64,000 nt of DNA, from NCBI GenBank assembly GCA_905250075.1, contig CAJNOP010000017.1, positions 2,838,770 to 2,902,769 on the forward strand. The letters are read 5' to 3'. Position 1 is the stretch's first letter. Every line of letters begins with the position of its first letter. Positions 1-18,695 of this stretch are shown here, one piece after another. The translations under genes and the position numbers were made by a program. The notes beneath the pieces were generated by a model that saw nothing but the letters and a program-made list of their open reading frames with translations, was not told the DNA's origin and did not search any database. The DNA is from Rotaria sp. Silwood1 (taxonomy: Eukaryota; Rotifera; Eurotatoria; Philodinida; Philodinidae).

Positions 1-746
1 AGCAGATTTAGTGCGTTCATAAATTTCAATAGCTTGTTGTGGCAAAATTTTCCAACCAATTTTCTATTAAAAAAAAGAAAAAAAAAGCCATCACATATAA
101 CTCATTAATCAAAAGTAAAACAAAAATAACTCAAAATGCTCACGTCATTTTCTGTTTCTGGAAATGCGCCTAATAAACGTCGACGACGTTGACCTGCTAA
201 ACGTTTATGTAATGGTGGAAAGACATTAGCTGGTTGTTGCCATTCCGTACGTTTCAGAGAAATAACACAATTCTCACGAGAAATTCCATGAACTTTAGCT
301 ATACTATCATACATCTATAATTCATCATTAATAAATAAAATTTTCTAAGAAAATTAAACATATCTTACTTGTCGATATTCATCAATCAACCATGGATCAA
401 ATTTGGTTGTCCATGCTCGATGTGCTTCTTGTTCTTTTTGAAGAACTTCTTTTCTAATAAAAAATTCTTTTATTCTTGTTTTCAACAATTCACTTTTTTT
501 ATATTTTTTTTCTTCTAATTAATCGAATTACCTAGCTGTATCTACGGCATTATAATCTATAGATTCAATATTACTTGCTCGTGACAATGCAGTTACTGTT
601 GGTCGAGTACTAGTAGATACTGCACTTTTAATTGTTGTTCGAGCCGATGGTATATTAGTTGAAACTAAAAGAAAAAATTTGTCTTTTTTGCTTTTTGAAG
701 AATAATAATTTCTTAATTTACCATGACGAGTATTTTTTTGTGACAT
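1..746 (-). CDS. Unrecognised protein, 5' part, cut by the window edge
   Basis: I do not recognise this protein. Four exons join in frame: 532-746 (ATG at 746), 369-492, 144-314 and 1-63, giving 191 codons so far, with the 3' end beyond base 1. All donors are GT and all acceptors AG, and the introns are 39-80 nt. The N-terminus is basic and rich in S, T and R. The middle is charged and probably helical (around IRKEVLQKEQEAHRAW). The next part has an arginine cluster (AGQRRRRLLGAF) followed by PETEND and KIGWKILPQQ. There are no membrane segments or signal peptide. The composition recalls small ciliary microtubule-inner proteins, but I could not match a named family. That the segments form one gene is well supported by frame and splice signals; function is unknown. 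Confidence 0.6.
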
Positions 747-3700
747 TTTGTATTTTAATTTATTTAAAAAGAAATCAGTTTATTTAGTTTATATATAGAT
801 GGGTTTCTTATATATTTTTTTGTTGTCACAATTCTCGTTTGAATCATAGCGAAAAAAAAAATCTATCGGCAGAGAAACATTTAAAATGCATAACGACAAT
901 TGCAAACATACAAACGTTTTCTTGGCAGGTGGCTTCTTGACTTTCTCTTCATCTGACAAGAAAAAAAACTGCATTATTATTCTACTTTTTTTTTTCTATT
1001 GATTGAATTCTTTATAAACAAAAATAGAAAGAGACAGAAAGAAAAAAAATTATAAAATTAGATATAATAAATACTATGTCCGATATAAACATCAATTTCT
1101 ATACAGATTAGACTTTAATATCTTAAACATTGTTAGTATTTTATTTCTTTTTGTCATTTGGATTAATACTTCAAGAATATCTGCATTATCAAGTAACAAA
1201 CACTTGAAAGAAGAGTTTCAAGCAATAAATATCTCATAAATCGTAGTACCTTTTTTTTTGTACGATGAATAATAGGTTGCATACATTTCGAGTTTATTCT
1301 AACAACTTCAACAAAAAAAATAATATTTCATGATAATTTTTGTCAAAAAGCAAGCTTGAAAACTACTCTCAGTATTAGTATTCAAAATGATTCAACATAA
1401 ACAATAAAGCCACATAAGTTTTGAAGTATTTAATAGTTTCTATTCAAAGGTTATTCTGATTTTTCACAGTATATTGCAATACCACAGCAATAAAGCTGCC
1501 ATGAAAAGACAAACAAGACAATTAAATCGAGATGGAATCGGTCAAGGTTTTTCACGCTCGATACTAATATCGGCTTTATAATTTGAATATTAAATTGATG
1601 CCAAACAAAAAGCTGAAAGATTTTGAGCGGTAATTCAATGCGTACAAAACTTCTTTAGCGTCAAAACCTGAAATTTCAATTCGATTATTGAAGATCTTTT
1701 CAAATATAGGGTCATCCATAAAAGATGTTCAAGTGAAAATCGCAATTTTTAGACGTTTCACTACCTCTGAGCGTCCAGAATAAACAGATTTTTAAGAAAA
1801 AGCCTATTTCTTCTAACATTTTGTCTTTGTAACAGGTGGCACAGAATAGATTTTCCTATATTATCCGGTTGATTGGATGTTATGCTTTCTCATCGCAAGA
1901 TAATTCGTGACAAGGTTTTATTCTCATTAAAGACGAAAGATTAATGAATACAGCATACAAATCCAGATTTGTCATTATTTCCTTTATATTATGAAGGATA
2001 TCAAATAAAGATCAGTGATCCTTTCATTGAAACACTTATTTTATCAAAAGACAGCACTTGAAGCTTTTTATAAAATGGTATATTTTATTATATGGCATAG
2101 TGTCCTTCTTTTTTTGTGGAGGAATCAACCTTTTTCGTACAGTAAAATCACATACAGAATGTAAAAATTTTCTTTGTCAAGTTTTTTGATAGAAAACTTT
2201 TTTTCGTCCCTCAATGTTGCCTTTACTGTTACACGACTCCAATTTATAGCTTCAGCCAGTTCATTCTATTCTATCAACTATAGTCTAATGAGCGTATATC
2301 AGGTAAATTTGCTAGTCCATAGGTCATCGAAATAAATGCAGAAAAATGATAAGCATACCATTTTTGACTCAGGTGATGCTTGTGAGGTCTAGCCCTCTCC
2401 TGCTTACTTGGTCAGTTGTTTCCTAGCATTTTGTCGTCAGATTTCAAAGTCATTAAAAGAACATCATTGATGTATCTTTTTGCATCGATTGTTCAATCTG
2501 TCGAAATTACTGGCACTGTTAGCCCTTATCTATATAGATCAAACCATACCATCACCTTTACTGAAAATTTTTGTTTTTTTTTATGAACAGTACCTTTCGC
2601 ATGTCAGCCTCTTCCCTCCGTTCACAGACACGTTCAGTCGTTGTGATTATTAAACATTCTTTATAGTTAAAAAAAAAAGGTTTTTCGTTCGCAAAAAGTC
2701 ACTTTTTAGTGGAACTTTTTAACATCCCATTCGCAAACTTCATCTTCTTCTTTTTCTGAAGATTGATCAATTTTGATTGTTTAATTTCCTTGTGTGGAAA
2801 TAATCAAGATCGTTACGTAATATTCGTTTCAGAGTCCTCGCCAATCTTCTTGTCAACAGCTACATCTCCTAAACTAGGCGGCCGGAAGGAGACGATAGTT
2901 TGATAGAATAAATGTTATTGGTCATTTGAGTCCACAATTTGATTGTTGATAATGAAATTACTTCACCTAAATAATCGTAAATTTTTGTTGGTCAATCACC
3001 AGTTTTACATTTATCTCTCACAGCTATTTGTATGTCTTTACTTTTCATCTGTCCCCTAATATGTATAAAACAAGCTGTGCATCTAATCATACATACCTTT
3101 AATAAAGAATTTCAAGTACCATATTTTGGTTTAAAAAAAACGTATTTCAACCAAGAACATAATAGTGAAAGATTTTCAACAATACTAAGAGTATAATTTA
3201 TTGCGCATCACCTGTTATTCAACAATTGAAATACGTGATAACGCTTCACAGAATTTTGAGAAGTTACTCTTTTGAAAATGCTGCTAAGAACCCATATAGC
3301 ATGAAAGTTTCGTGAAACACGTATAAAAAATGACAAAAGAATCGTAATAAGTGTTCAGATGCATCTGACATCCCTGTTGACTTTTGACTGGCTTTTCCTA
3401 GACTCCCGTGATACATCGCCTCTATTTCAATACTGGTCTGTGCGCCTGATTCTATGGTATCCTCAGTGAGAAAGTTGCTTTGTGTATGTGTTTGTGTTTC
3501 GATGAATACTTAAATTTCATATATATTCAATAATTGAATTCAACTTTCTGGCTTGTCATATATGCGAAATTCTATTTTATTCGAGTATTTCTATGTCTAC
3601 TTATTTGATAAAAATATTTGAATAATTGATTGATTAAAATCTGCACATGTCAAATACATATGCATTTTTTGCTTTACAATTTCTATGAAACAAATATAGT

Positions 3701-5307
3701 TTAATTGAATAATGAATCTTCAATGATTTACTATTATTAGCATTCTGAAATTTATTAATATTGACATTTTAATTAGAATGAAAAATGTTGATTGTGAACC
3801 AAGTCACGTCAACTTATCAGCAATAGTATAAACAATAAGTTCAATCAAACATATTTATTCTTAGCTACATAGGGAAAACTGAAGATTGATTATTGTATGA
3901 GAATTAATTGCAGCGAAAACGAGATAAATCTGCTATACATAATTTATTTAACGACTCATTACTTGTCGATAAACATTAGAAAATGATAATTGGAGAAAAA
4001 AAGAATTTCTGAAGAAGATGATAAATCTGTTGTTGAAAAATTTTTCTCTTTAGAAAAATAATTCAAACCAGCCATTAAATTTCATTAGTAGTTAAATCAG
4101 TAGAAGTTGATCGAACAATGATAGATATATATATACAGACATTACAGCATCATTAAATATAATATTATTGATAATAGCCTATTGAACTAATTGAATTTGC
4201 CTCCAACGGGACAAAACAGATATATAACAAATCTATTTTGTTATCAAACTGACGACTAAAATAGTTCAATTGAGCAATGTTTTCTACGATTCTATTTAAA
4301 AATCTGTCTATATTATAAGAAAGTAAAACAAAAAATTATTTTCAATGATACAATTAGTTCAATAAGGCATATCAATACGTTTTTTAAATAAATTAAATTA
4401 ATATAAACAGCTCAAAATTGAATAATTGATTTGTCCGAGCAATATATAAGCATGATCACGTATATCGATTAAATGAAGTATTATCTCTTTTACTTCCGAA
4501 TCATTTAGTATTATGCAATATAGGACGTATATGTACATATGTCTATTTTTTAAATTTCTTATCTTGTACACAAATCATATGTAGTTGTCCAACTTGTTTA
4601 AATTTTCTTTTTATATTAATTCTTTATGTAGGCTTTGAATAATAATGATAAATATTTGTTAATTGTAGCTCATCTCGCGAAAATATTTCAAAAAAAAAAT
4701 CACCCTGTGTATGATAATATACTTTATAATTCGAATGATTATATAATTCCCCATATTCATTATTGATCTTGTTTTGGATAATTAGAATTCTAAAGATCAA
4801 TCCAATCAAAAGAATATTCTATCTTAATCAATCTTTCACTTGAAGCATATTGACATTAACAAATTAATGATTAATATGTATTTCTATCAACATCAATATC
4901 AATCGTTGTATCAACACTGTTTATCTTAAATAGCTGCTTAATACATCACTATCTAATAAGAAGCGTTTATATATCAATATAGATACACTTAAAAATCCTC
5001 TATATCTCCAGTAAATAACTCAATAGAATACAGCGAAACGTTCCCGAAATATGTTATTTAAATAATAATTATATCTAATAGAATATATTTAATTTTTCAT
5101 TGCAATGAAAACAAAAAAAACTTTGAATCGTTGCACAAGTTTTATTTTAATTAATTTTCATACACGCATACATTGACAAAAGAGTTGAGCTAGAAATGAA
5201 TACACACATGAGAAAGGAAAAAGGCACATAAACAATAGAGATTATAGAAAAAAAGAGAAAATTTTCTTAAATATCGATTTTTTTGATTGCAATTTAAATA
5301 TTTATTG
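747..5307. other. AT-rich spacer, no gene seen
   Basis: About 4.5 kb between the start of the left-edge gene and the 3' end of MRAS. Only short, low-complexity open frames occur on either strand. Roughly 1.4-3.4 kb is less AT-rich than the rest and may be old decayed transposon or pseudogene sequence, but no frame is readable over more than a few dozen codons. The 3.5-5.3 kb part is simple AT-rich DNA. Confidence 0.5.
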
Positions 5308-6041
5308 TCACATAAGTCGACAACGATGTAAATGACGACGTTTTTTTCGTTTCTTTTTTATTGGATATTGATTTTGATTTTGTTGTCTTATTACACGAAC
5401 AAGTTCATGAAATGCAGCATCAACATTTATTGGTGGAACTTTTGCACTGGTTTCAATATATGGGATTTGTAATTCACTAGCTAATTCACGACCTTCTTCT
5501 TCAGATATTTTTCTTAAATTAACTAAATCAATTTTATTTGCAACAAGAATCATTGGATAAGATTTTCTATTAAGAAAGAAAAAACAAATCATTGTTTTGT
5601 GTGTATGTAAAATTTTTCAAACAATGAAATAATACCTGTCTTTGACACGAAGTATTTGATTATAAAATTGTCGAGTATTTTTAAATGAATTAGGATCAAT
5701 CACAGAATAAACAATAAGAAAACCATCACCTTTACGCATATATTGTTCACGTAAAGCAGAAAATTCTTCTTGACCAGCTGTATCGAGAACATCAAGTACA
5801 CATACTTGTTTATCAACTTCAACATGTTGAATATAACTATCTTCAATAGTTGGATCATAATCTTCAACAAACATTTTTTGAAAAAACTAAAATAGAAATT
5901 AAATAAATATTTTGTTTTGTTTTTCGTTAAATTCTTTCGATATGTATTTACTTGAATGGTCAAGGCAGATTTGCCAACACCACCTTCACCTACGACTACT
6001 AATTTATAGGTAATTGCATTATCAGGTGGAGCACTTTGCAT
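5308..6041 (-). CDS. MRAS: M-Ras small GTPase
   Basis: Ras-family GTPase that cycles between GDP- and GTP-bound states at the plasma membrane, downstream of growth-factor receptors. Exons are 5952-6041, 5636-5886 and 5308-5566 (introns 65 and 69 nt), giving 199 aa. Visible motifs: P-loop GEGGVGKS (18-25), switch [10 protein letters not shown] (40-48), DTAGQEE with catalytic Gln69, NKID (124-127), ETSAK (152-156), a C-terminal polybasic run KKKRKKRR and the CAAX box CRLM, whose final Met favours farnesylation. The segment [13 protein letters not shown] and the phrase LVRVIRQQ are closest to vertebrate M-Ras and R-Ras among Ras proteins, and the length and N-terminal extension fit M-Ras. The frame is open upstream of Met1 in the genome, but the family's usual N-terminal length supports the start at 6041. 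It looks intact. Confidence 0.93.
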
Positions 6042-9000
6042 GATGAACACCGGAAGTACTCTGTAGATCAAGTTTTTTTTTAAAGAACAGGAAAAAGTGG
6101 CATAACGTGTCAATTGGAATGAAAATGAGTCATTGAGATTGTGAGAACAAGAAAAGAGAGGGAAAAATATGATAGATTGGACATATTTGTGTCAATCAAT
6201 AGACAATAAGAAACGAAGAAGATTTCAGAAGCAAAACAAAAAAGCCAACGAGAAAAAAAAATCTGCGAAAGAAATATTGATATTAGAAGTAAAAAAAAGA
6301 AAGAATGCATAGAAAAAAGAAAAAACAACGATATGTTTTTAGGATTGTTGGACGTTTTTTTCCAATTAATATTAAGCAATGAGAAAGAGGACGCTAATAA
6401 TCAGGGTATTAATAAACAAACATAAAGTTGCAATAAAAGATTCAGTTCATTGTTCCTTACTTTTCATAAAAGAAAAGCACAGAATAATAATTCTTTTTTT
6501 TTTGTTCAAGTTTAATAAATGATGATATTCAATAACAAACAAATTTCTCTTGTCTAGTGTATTACTTACTAGTCTTATGGATTAAAATATTATCGCAAAA
6601 TTAGATAAGATTTTTTTGAGTGAAACTTCGACGCAAAATGGCCTGTAGATACCTAGACGATGTAAACAAACCAATATCTCCTGTTTGCTTTAATCTATTG
6701 AGCTGAATGTTTTTGTGGTGATAGATTACTGTTTAGTTTTTTTATTCATAAGAAGCCTGTCAAATAGGTACTGAGTAGAATTAGCAATATTGGTGAAAAA
6801 TTATCTCAGGCATTCTAAGAGTTACATATTTAATATTTCTAATGTGCTTGGAAGTGGTAACAACTCATTATCTTAATACTAAAAATCACTGTTAAATTTT
6901 TTTAAAACGGCCTATTGATAACTCTCGACTCTCGATTCAAAGAATCTTTCTAGTAAAAATCTGATTTCTAGAGTTTCCTTAGTTCCAAATTTAAAATACT
7001 GAGACTTTCAGAGTAGATACTAATCAGTAAGATTAACTTTTATTAAGCGAAATTTTTTTTCTACGTTTTCTTTGCATAGAAAGCACTCGCAAAAGCTCTA
7101 GTTTTTCAAAGTTTCAGGAGCCTAATTTTTTCACGAAGAATATGGTTATATTATCAATATTATATATGTTAGGATCGCCTGTAAAGGTTCTATCGAGCTA
7201 GCGAATTTTCAAAGGTGTAAAGCCAAAGCCGATCACTAAGTATGTGGATTTCGGAAATCGATCTAGATTTTTTTCGAACTTCAGGATGTTCTACTGAGAA
7301 AGCTAATGCTTCTGATGGAAAGAACAGTAGATATTCATTATCCATTCGAACAAATCCATTAAAAAAGTAATATTTTGTGATTGGGTTAGTACTTTTACCA
7401 TTGATACATTTCTTAAGAAGAAACTCTATTAGGGTTTTTTCACATTTTCTTAACTCGCTGATAATGAAAGCAAATCATTTTTTTGTTTTAGCCTAGGTCA
7501 ACAGTATTCTAAATACACAGTTTTATCAGTAGAAAGTTTAAGTAAAAATTAAAATCACCTTCAAGAGTCCTCATACTTAGCTATCGGATAGAGTGTTCAA
7601 ATATAATCCTAACACATATACTATTGATAATTAAATCATGTTACCAGTGGACCCAATTCAGCTCGTGAAACCTAATAAAATCAAGTTTTCTGAAGATTTT
7701 TCTCTATCGAAAAGAAACGTTGGAGAAAAATTTCTTCGTTAAATAAATATCTAATCTTACTGATTATTAACTGTTGTTGAAGGTCTCAGCTTTCTATCTT
7801 CCTACTAGTATCATCATCTTGTCTTCGCATTAGTATTTGTAAACATAAATGTATTTAGTTTAGCGAAGGCAGTGTCGTTGTTGAAATATAACGGATTAAT
7901 GCATAAATAAATTAATAAAATCAATAACAAAGAAGATTTCAAACATTAAGATTAAATAAATTATTTAATATAGGAAAATCCTAGAAATCGGATATCAAAA
8001 TATATCAAGATATTATTTTGAAAATTTGCGAAGGTAATTTTTGATGTTACAATATTAAGTTCTAATACTTCTGTGAATTTGAAACATTTTACAAAAGTCA
8101 ATGCAAATTCTAATACGCTTAGGTATTTTTACTGTTTTTCTATAATTTTAAGCACTTACCGCAAATTCAGATAGTGCTTTTAATAGCGAATGTAGTTATC
8201 TATACCAAGACTTCATAATTGAACTATAGTAGCAAGGTTTCCAAAAGACTGGATACGGTATTTTTCATATTACAGAAGACTTTGTTGAATCGATTATTTA
8301 ACACTGCCATTTTGAAGAGCAATAACTTCTGAGCACGACGTGAGAGCGCCCCATTTTCAATATCCTTCTCTTTATAAAATAAAAAGTGCCACAAAACCGA
8401 AAAAAGACGTTTTTTTAATTGATTTTCTCATAAATTTCGTGTTTTTGGTACTGTTAACATTTTAACGAAAGGTCGTAGAAAATGCAGGATCTATACTAAT
8501 AGTTCAGAATTTTATGCTCTTTAAAATAGCATTGTTAAAAGGTAGTTGTGAGAAAGTCTTCTGGAACCAGAAAACTATTCCGTCCAGTTTTCTAGACATT
8601 CATTGAATTTCAGGTAGGTGCTTGACACCATAGGAAAAAAAATTAAACCATAGATTGTTCGTAAAACTTTCCCCCATCAACCTATTTATAAATATGCCAC
8701 GAGCAGTGAAGCCATGAGTCTTGGGTAAGCTGAAGTCCACCTTATATCAGATAGATGAAAGTTTAGGTGGGCTCTAATTATTGTAAAACGTTTCTGTGAC
8801 TGTTTAATTTTTATTTTCTTCCGACAAATGGCACATTGTTGCGAAGTTAGCCCACATTTTATCTACTACTGACTGGTGTTAAATGAGCATAGGCAGTGCC
8901 GCCACAAGGTTTAAGCAAACGAAAACCTATCCTAGATTCATGCTTCGTCGGTTGGAATGTTGATAGATGTGTGAATATGAGTTTTCAAATTACAAATATC

Positions 9001-9360
9001 TATACTACACTCAGACACACCCATATCTTCATCTTGCTGGTTGAGAATCTCAAAATAAACTATTCGATATGTTCATGCAATCGCCATTTTTATTCGTGAC
9101 TTTTTCTTTTGGCTAAATCAATTCCATTTATCAGCAAAACTTGTTCATTAATTTAGAAAAACAAAATCAGATGAAATCTAATTAGATTGAATAATCTTTG
9201 AATAGTCTTATTTATATTGCAAATATACGTAATACAAAAAAAAAATATTTGACACACAAAGAAAAAGAATGAACAACAATCAGAAGTCTATTTCTATGAA
9301 ATACAAAATGTCTGATTGATCGCAAAAGAATAAGATAAAAAAAGAAAATGAAAAACAAAA
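6042..9360. other. Spacer, no gene seen
   Basis: 3.3 kb between MRAS and the 3' end of the FGFR-like gene. The first 350 bases upstream of MRAS are purine- and T-rich and probably hold its 5' UTR or promoter. From about 6.6 to 8.9 kb composition is more mixed, possibly decayed repeat DNA. The longest open frames (about 60-90 codons) show no domain or splice context. Confidence 0.5.
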
Positions 9361-13622
<4,262 letters not shown>

Positions 13623-16600
13623 TGTCTGAAAAAAAAACCGAGTAATATAGTTGAATATCTCTTCTGAAATCGTCATAAAAGAAACGACCTATTTTGTCTA
13701 GTAGTTTTCATAGTCTTGAAATGACTTTAATCGAACTGTTTTATTTGTATTTGATGTCAATTAATTCTTAATCGATGTTTTCTATTGAAAAGATTTATAT
13801 TGATTTACAATTTTTTGTAATCTTTCAGCAAGAGAAAATAATTATTTTATCTACTACTCTTTGTCTATGAAGTAAGTTCAAGGTAGATGAAATAATTCTG
13901 TCTATCTATCTTCCTCATCAAAATGCCACTGATATGTTGATTTGAATCTGGCAATACTAGGGAAATAACATTCTTTAAATTCATTGATGATAACTGAAAT
14001 TTGAGATGTTTTCATGTCTCTACTAACTTTTAATCATCTTTTAACATCTAGCCTATGTATGTACTTGAACTAGTAATAATAGATAAACGTTTTATTTTTA
14101 TTAATAAAATAACGCGCAATCAATGAAAAGAAAAAAACATCTGCCTCGAAAATAGAAGTTTATCAACTACTATATAGTCATATTTGAAAACATAAATAAT
14201 TTAATTCTTAATTGGCAATCGATTTTTGACGTCAATCATTTGAATAAAAGATTCGCATTACTGTCATTACTCTTGTCAATAAATAGTTCGATTCAATCGC
14301 GAATACTTTTTTATTCTCGTCACTTAAAACATTTGTATATATGAAAGCAAAAAAACGGTGAAAGGTAACATGAATCAATGAATATTTGTAGTACGACTAC
14401 TTATCGTGAGATTTTTAAACACAATTATAAGTGTACATATATATATATATATTAAATGTGAGTTTCTACACCGATGAAGGCTGAGTAAAAAGCCCTCGAT
14501 AATTTGAATATATTACAAAAAAGAAAAAAAAACTCGAGGAAAATAACAGAAAAACCTTCATCCGTTCTTAAGTAAACACTCAATCGCATATTTTTCTTGG
14601 CTAATCACTAATTTCAATCAATCGATAATCTACTCGACAATATCAATTGAAGAAATCGACTACAGCTGTAATCGATTCGATTAAAAACCTTGTTGATTAA
14701 TATTATTCACACAGACATCTAAACATACACCATAGGAAGGAAGAACAACAAGATAGAAATCACGATCACTTAACTGAACGTGTATATGTATATATGTTAT
14801 ACGATTGAGAATGTTTGCAATCAAACAAATATACTTTTGTATTCTCCTTCGTGGCTCCTATATTGCAATCGCGTGTGCTTTCATCATCATCATCGTTGTC
14901 GTCTCGTTGTATTCAAGGACGTACACGAGCATGCAATTATTCTTGCGTTTTTTCTCAACAACGTACCCTGAAGTAAAGCACAACGATGACGTTCTTCTCA
15001 TTTATGTACAATATATACACATTTATACTCAAACAAATAGGCAATTCTAACCTGTCTTTCATTCAACTTAAGTATAGAACAAAAAAAATTGAAGTTAAGT
15101 GAAAGGAAATGTATAGGTTAGTTCAATATGTCACTATACTTGAAGGAAAAAAAGGATTAATTGACAGAAAAGAAAGAAAATACCATTATAATGATTTTGT
15201 TTTATTACTATTTCTATTAATTTCTTCACTTAGAGAGTGACAAGTCATGATTGTTACGTTTCTCTTATTTTTTTTCATAACAGGCAAATGTCAATGGTCA
15301 TTCATCTTTTGTCTGTTTACTACTAATAGTAATGGTAGATTGTGCAATAAACGGCTGTACACACATGTGGTGGTGAAGGCTTCTCTCTATCACTAATTTC
15401 TCACAACGAAATTTGTCAACGACCAATCAATGTTGTTCGCACACGTGTGCAGATGTTTATCTATATTTTTCTTATCAGAAAAGAATAAAATCAACTCAAA
15501 TGATAAAAGTAAAAATCTCGAAGGACGAACCTTTTTTTTTTTTTAAGATTAATTTGCTCACCTGTCCAACTTGTCGTTATATAAATTTCATTTCTAATAT
15601 GTTTTTTTAGTTCTTATCTATCTGTCTTATTTGCATTTTGTTTGTATTTCAATGAATAAATGATAATTGTCATTTTATGAATATAAATCAAGGAAGAAAC
15701 CACCGACATTATCTTTTTGTTTTATAATAACATGCATGTCTTTTACCGCAAAATAAAAAAGAAACGAAGAAGAAAAGAAACTCAAGCAATATTTAAACAT
15801 AAGAGCTGTGAACCGAAACATTGCTGTACGATATAGGTAAAGGAAAAGATAACGTCGTTTGAATAGAATAATGATGGTACAGAACAGAACAAATTGACAC
15901 AACAAACGAAGCAAGTAGGAAAAAAAGCAAAAAAAAAAGAAGACAGTAGATATTTCACACGTATAAACAGTCTCCTTCTCCCAAAAAAAAGGTGACGGTT
16001 AGCCTCCTTGTTCTCTATTCTTCACCATCGGCCTTTTTTTTCTTCTCTTTCTTCTCTTCTCCTCATAACTTTCAACAAAACGATATCATTCGTCCATCAA
16101 ATCATTACCGATATATGAGGAGTATACTCAATGTTACAATTAAACAGACGAACAAAAAGAGTTGATACTATATGTATAAAAGACAAATATCGAAATAAAG
16201 TCAATCAGTGTTCATTCTTATATTTAACAAAGCATAAAATACTTCAATGATTGGCGTCATAAAAACGGATGTTTATATCATTCGTAGAACATTGAAAAGA
16301 AAAAAAGACTTAAAAAAGAGAAATCTACTATTCCGTCATCTACGCTTAGTCATTATACTACTGAACAGAAATAGTCACGTTTCTTTTTTTTTCTTCTTCT
16401 ATCTGTCTCTTACGTAAGTCAATAAAACATAATGAAGTTGGTCAATTTAATTTAAATAAATTTCTTTTTTCCACCCTTTTATACAATTTATCACCTATAG
16501 AAACTCAATTGAACCGTGAAATGAATGTAAATGGCATCCTATGCATATTTTAATGAGCCTGTTCTTATTGCATAAATGCAATCATATAAACGGCAGCTCG

Positions 16601-18575
16601 ATAAATGAGATAAACAAATTACTTGTTCGAATAACACTGGCCTAGATTACTTTTGCCGGCGGGTGTTAGACAGACTCTTTCCTTCATTAATCAATGAGAA
16701 GAACAAAAACAGATATAATCATGATGAACATACAATCGCAGAGAGATGCATGCGTAATATCTATTAACTAAATACATATAGACCAAACGTGATTTACGTA
16801 AAGATAAAGGAAAAGATCACTTGACTAAAATAAAGATGATCTTTTTTCTTTATACCATATGTGCATATGAATCGAGCTAAATAAATTGGTAATCATCATA
16901 CTAGAAATCAATCTCTCTAGAGTAATTTCTTCTATAAGAAAAATATTTATCTAAACAGGTGATTTTCTACTTGAGTAAATCAAAGTAGAATGCGTATTTT
17001 TTCTATCTTTAGTAATTCTTTCTGTAGCTGTTATGATGAAGAGATCATAATATATTCGCTTGACTAATGATGAATATTAATTAAAAATAGACAGATTATT
17101 AATATGATTATCCAATCATGATAGACAATAAATTTTCGATTGGAAAAAATCTAATGATGATATTTTATATGATTTCGAAATATTTATATTGTTCAACATT
17201 CTTTAGTTCTGAGGAATGTTATTGTAACTATATTTCATTATAAAATGTAGACATCATTATGAAATGCAAACAGGTTTATTAAACAATAGTATTGTTTCTA
17301 ATGAGCATTACATTTAACAAAGCCAATATTGAATTCATACTATTTTTCTAAATCCTGTTAACCATAATTATGCCTATATTGTTGTACTTCGTATTGCATT
17401 TTTTATTAAAGAATGAGTAATAATACAAATGCTAATGAAAACAAGATTACAGCAAAATAATTGTTTTTTCTAAAATCATGCAAAATTTTTTTGTTTAATC
17501 AATCAAGAAAGAAATCAAATCACTTTATAGCTTTAATGAACATCCTTGGAAAACAAAAGTATACCAATGTGTTTCAATATTTATTATATATTCTTATCTC
17601 AAAAAAAAAAAATATTAAGATATTAACTCTACTTATTTTAGAGTTCAATATTAATTGTTAAATCTCATGTTATTACTATTGAATGTTCTTTTGCAAATTT
17701 GAAATTCTCAATATTTTAGAAAGAAAGTTTTAGACAATATGGATGAACAGTAAATTTGACTAATTTTCATTGATGATGAACATGACTACAGCAATCATCA
17801 AAAGTCCCCGTTACAAGCTAAGAAGCATCTAAACATGAATTATTTAGTCTCATATTTTGGCGACAATTTGAGCACGACGAAATCTAATCCCAAGCAAGTA
17901 TGAAGACTTGGTCGGCCTTCAAACAAAGAAACTAGAAGGTCAACATACAGTTTTTACTTAGACTAGCACGTTTCAGTATGAGCAAGAAATATCATGGCGT
18001 TTGACCTCTCATTCAAGGACTTAGTGCAGCTACTATTATCGATAAAAATTTCATGTCAAATGATTCTAATTTGTTTGATTTATCCAGGTGTCGTTGAATA
18101 TTCTTAGCATGTGAGTTAATGGGATTCATCGAAAAGTAACCTGTAGCTGTGACTACTTTCAAGTTTTTATCTTGAAGTTCTCTTCAGTGAGTAATTTGCT
18201 CTAATCACGTATACCTTGAAAATTTCGTGATTATCGTCGTTGATACACATAAGAACGATGCCAAGGCCGCTCCAGATAATGGAAACACTACTGTGCCTCG
18301 GAGTCATAATAGATTAGGCTCGTCTATCTGTGATAGAGCACAGACAGTTGGAGCTGTATTTGTCAATACATGAATAGATATTAATAGATCAAAATAACGA
18401 CAAGCGATAAAACTGTCAACAAAGCTTTTTTTGAGGATCAAGAATAAAATCAGTGTTTTTTTTTGTCTAGATCTGATACGTTAAAACCGATCGATCATAT
18501 TTTTGTATATTTTTTATCAGCAAATTTCTACATTTCTATCTTGCAAATAAAACCTTAAAAAGAATGCATTAGAGT

Positions 18576-18695
18576 AAAACCTCATACAGTGAACACTTCA
18601 CGATCCCATGAATGGATTTTTGCTGAAATTGAACCTCTGTATGATGGGTATTTTTGGATAGTTCACAAGTTAGCCATTATAGTGAGGTTATATTT
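18576..18695. repeat. Possible decayed pogo/Tc1-like terminal repeats
   Basis: AAAACCTCATACAGTGAAC at the left is echoed in reverse complement on the right (AGCCATTATAGTGAGGTTAT), with another related copy in between (AACCTCTGTATGATGGGTA). TAACCTC...TATAATGG resembles termini of pogo-class elements from general knowledge. No transposase frame survives. The repeat match is imperfect, so this is tentative. Confidence 0.25.

Noticed and set aside
5700..6113. Longer MRAS start upstream of 6041
   Set aside because: The extra residues do not match the family, and the reading runs through the first intron.
14780..15050. Overlapping open frames of 60-80 codons upstream of the FGFR-like gene
   Set aside because: Two frames of the same strand, hydrophobic by composition, no domain, no splice-linked partners.
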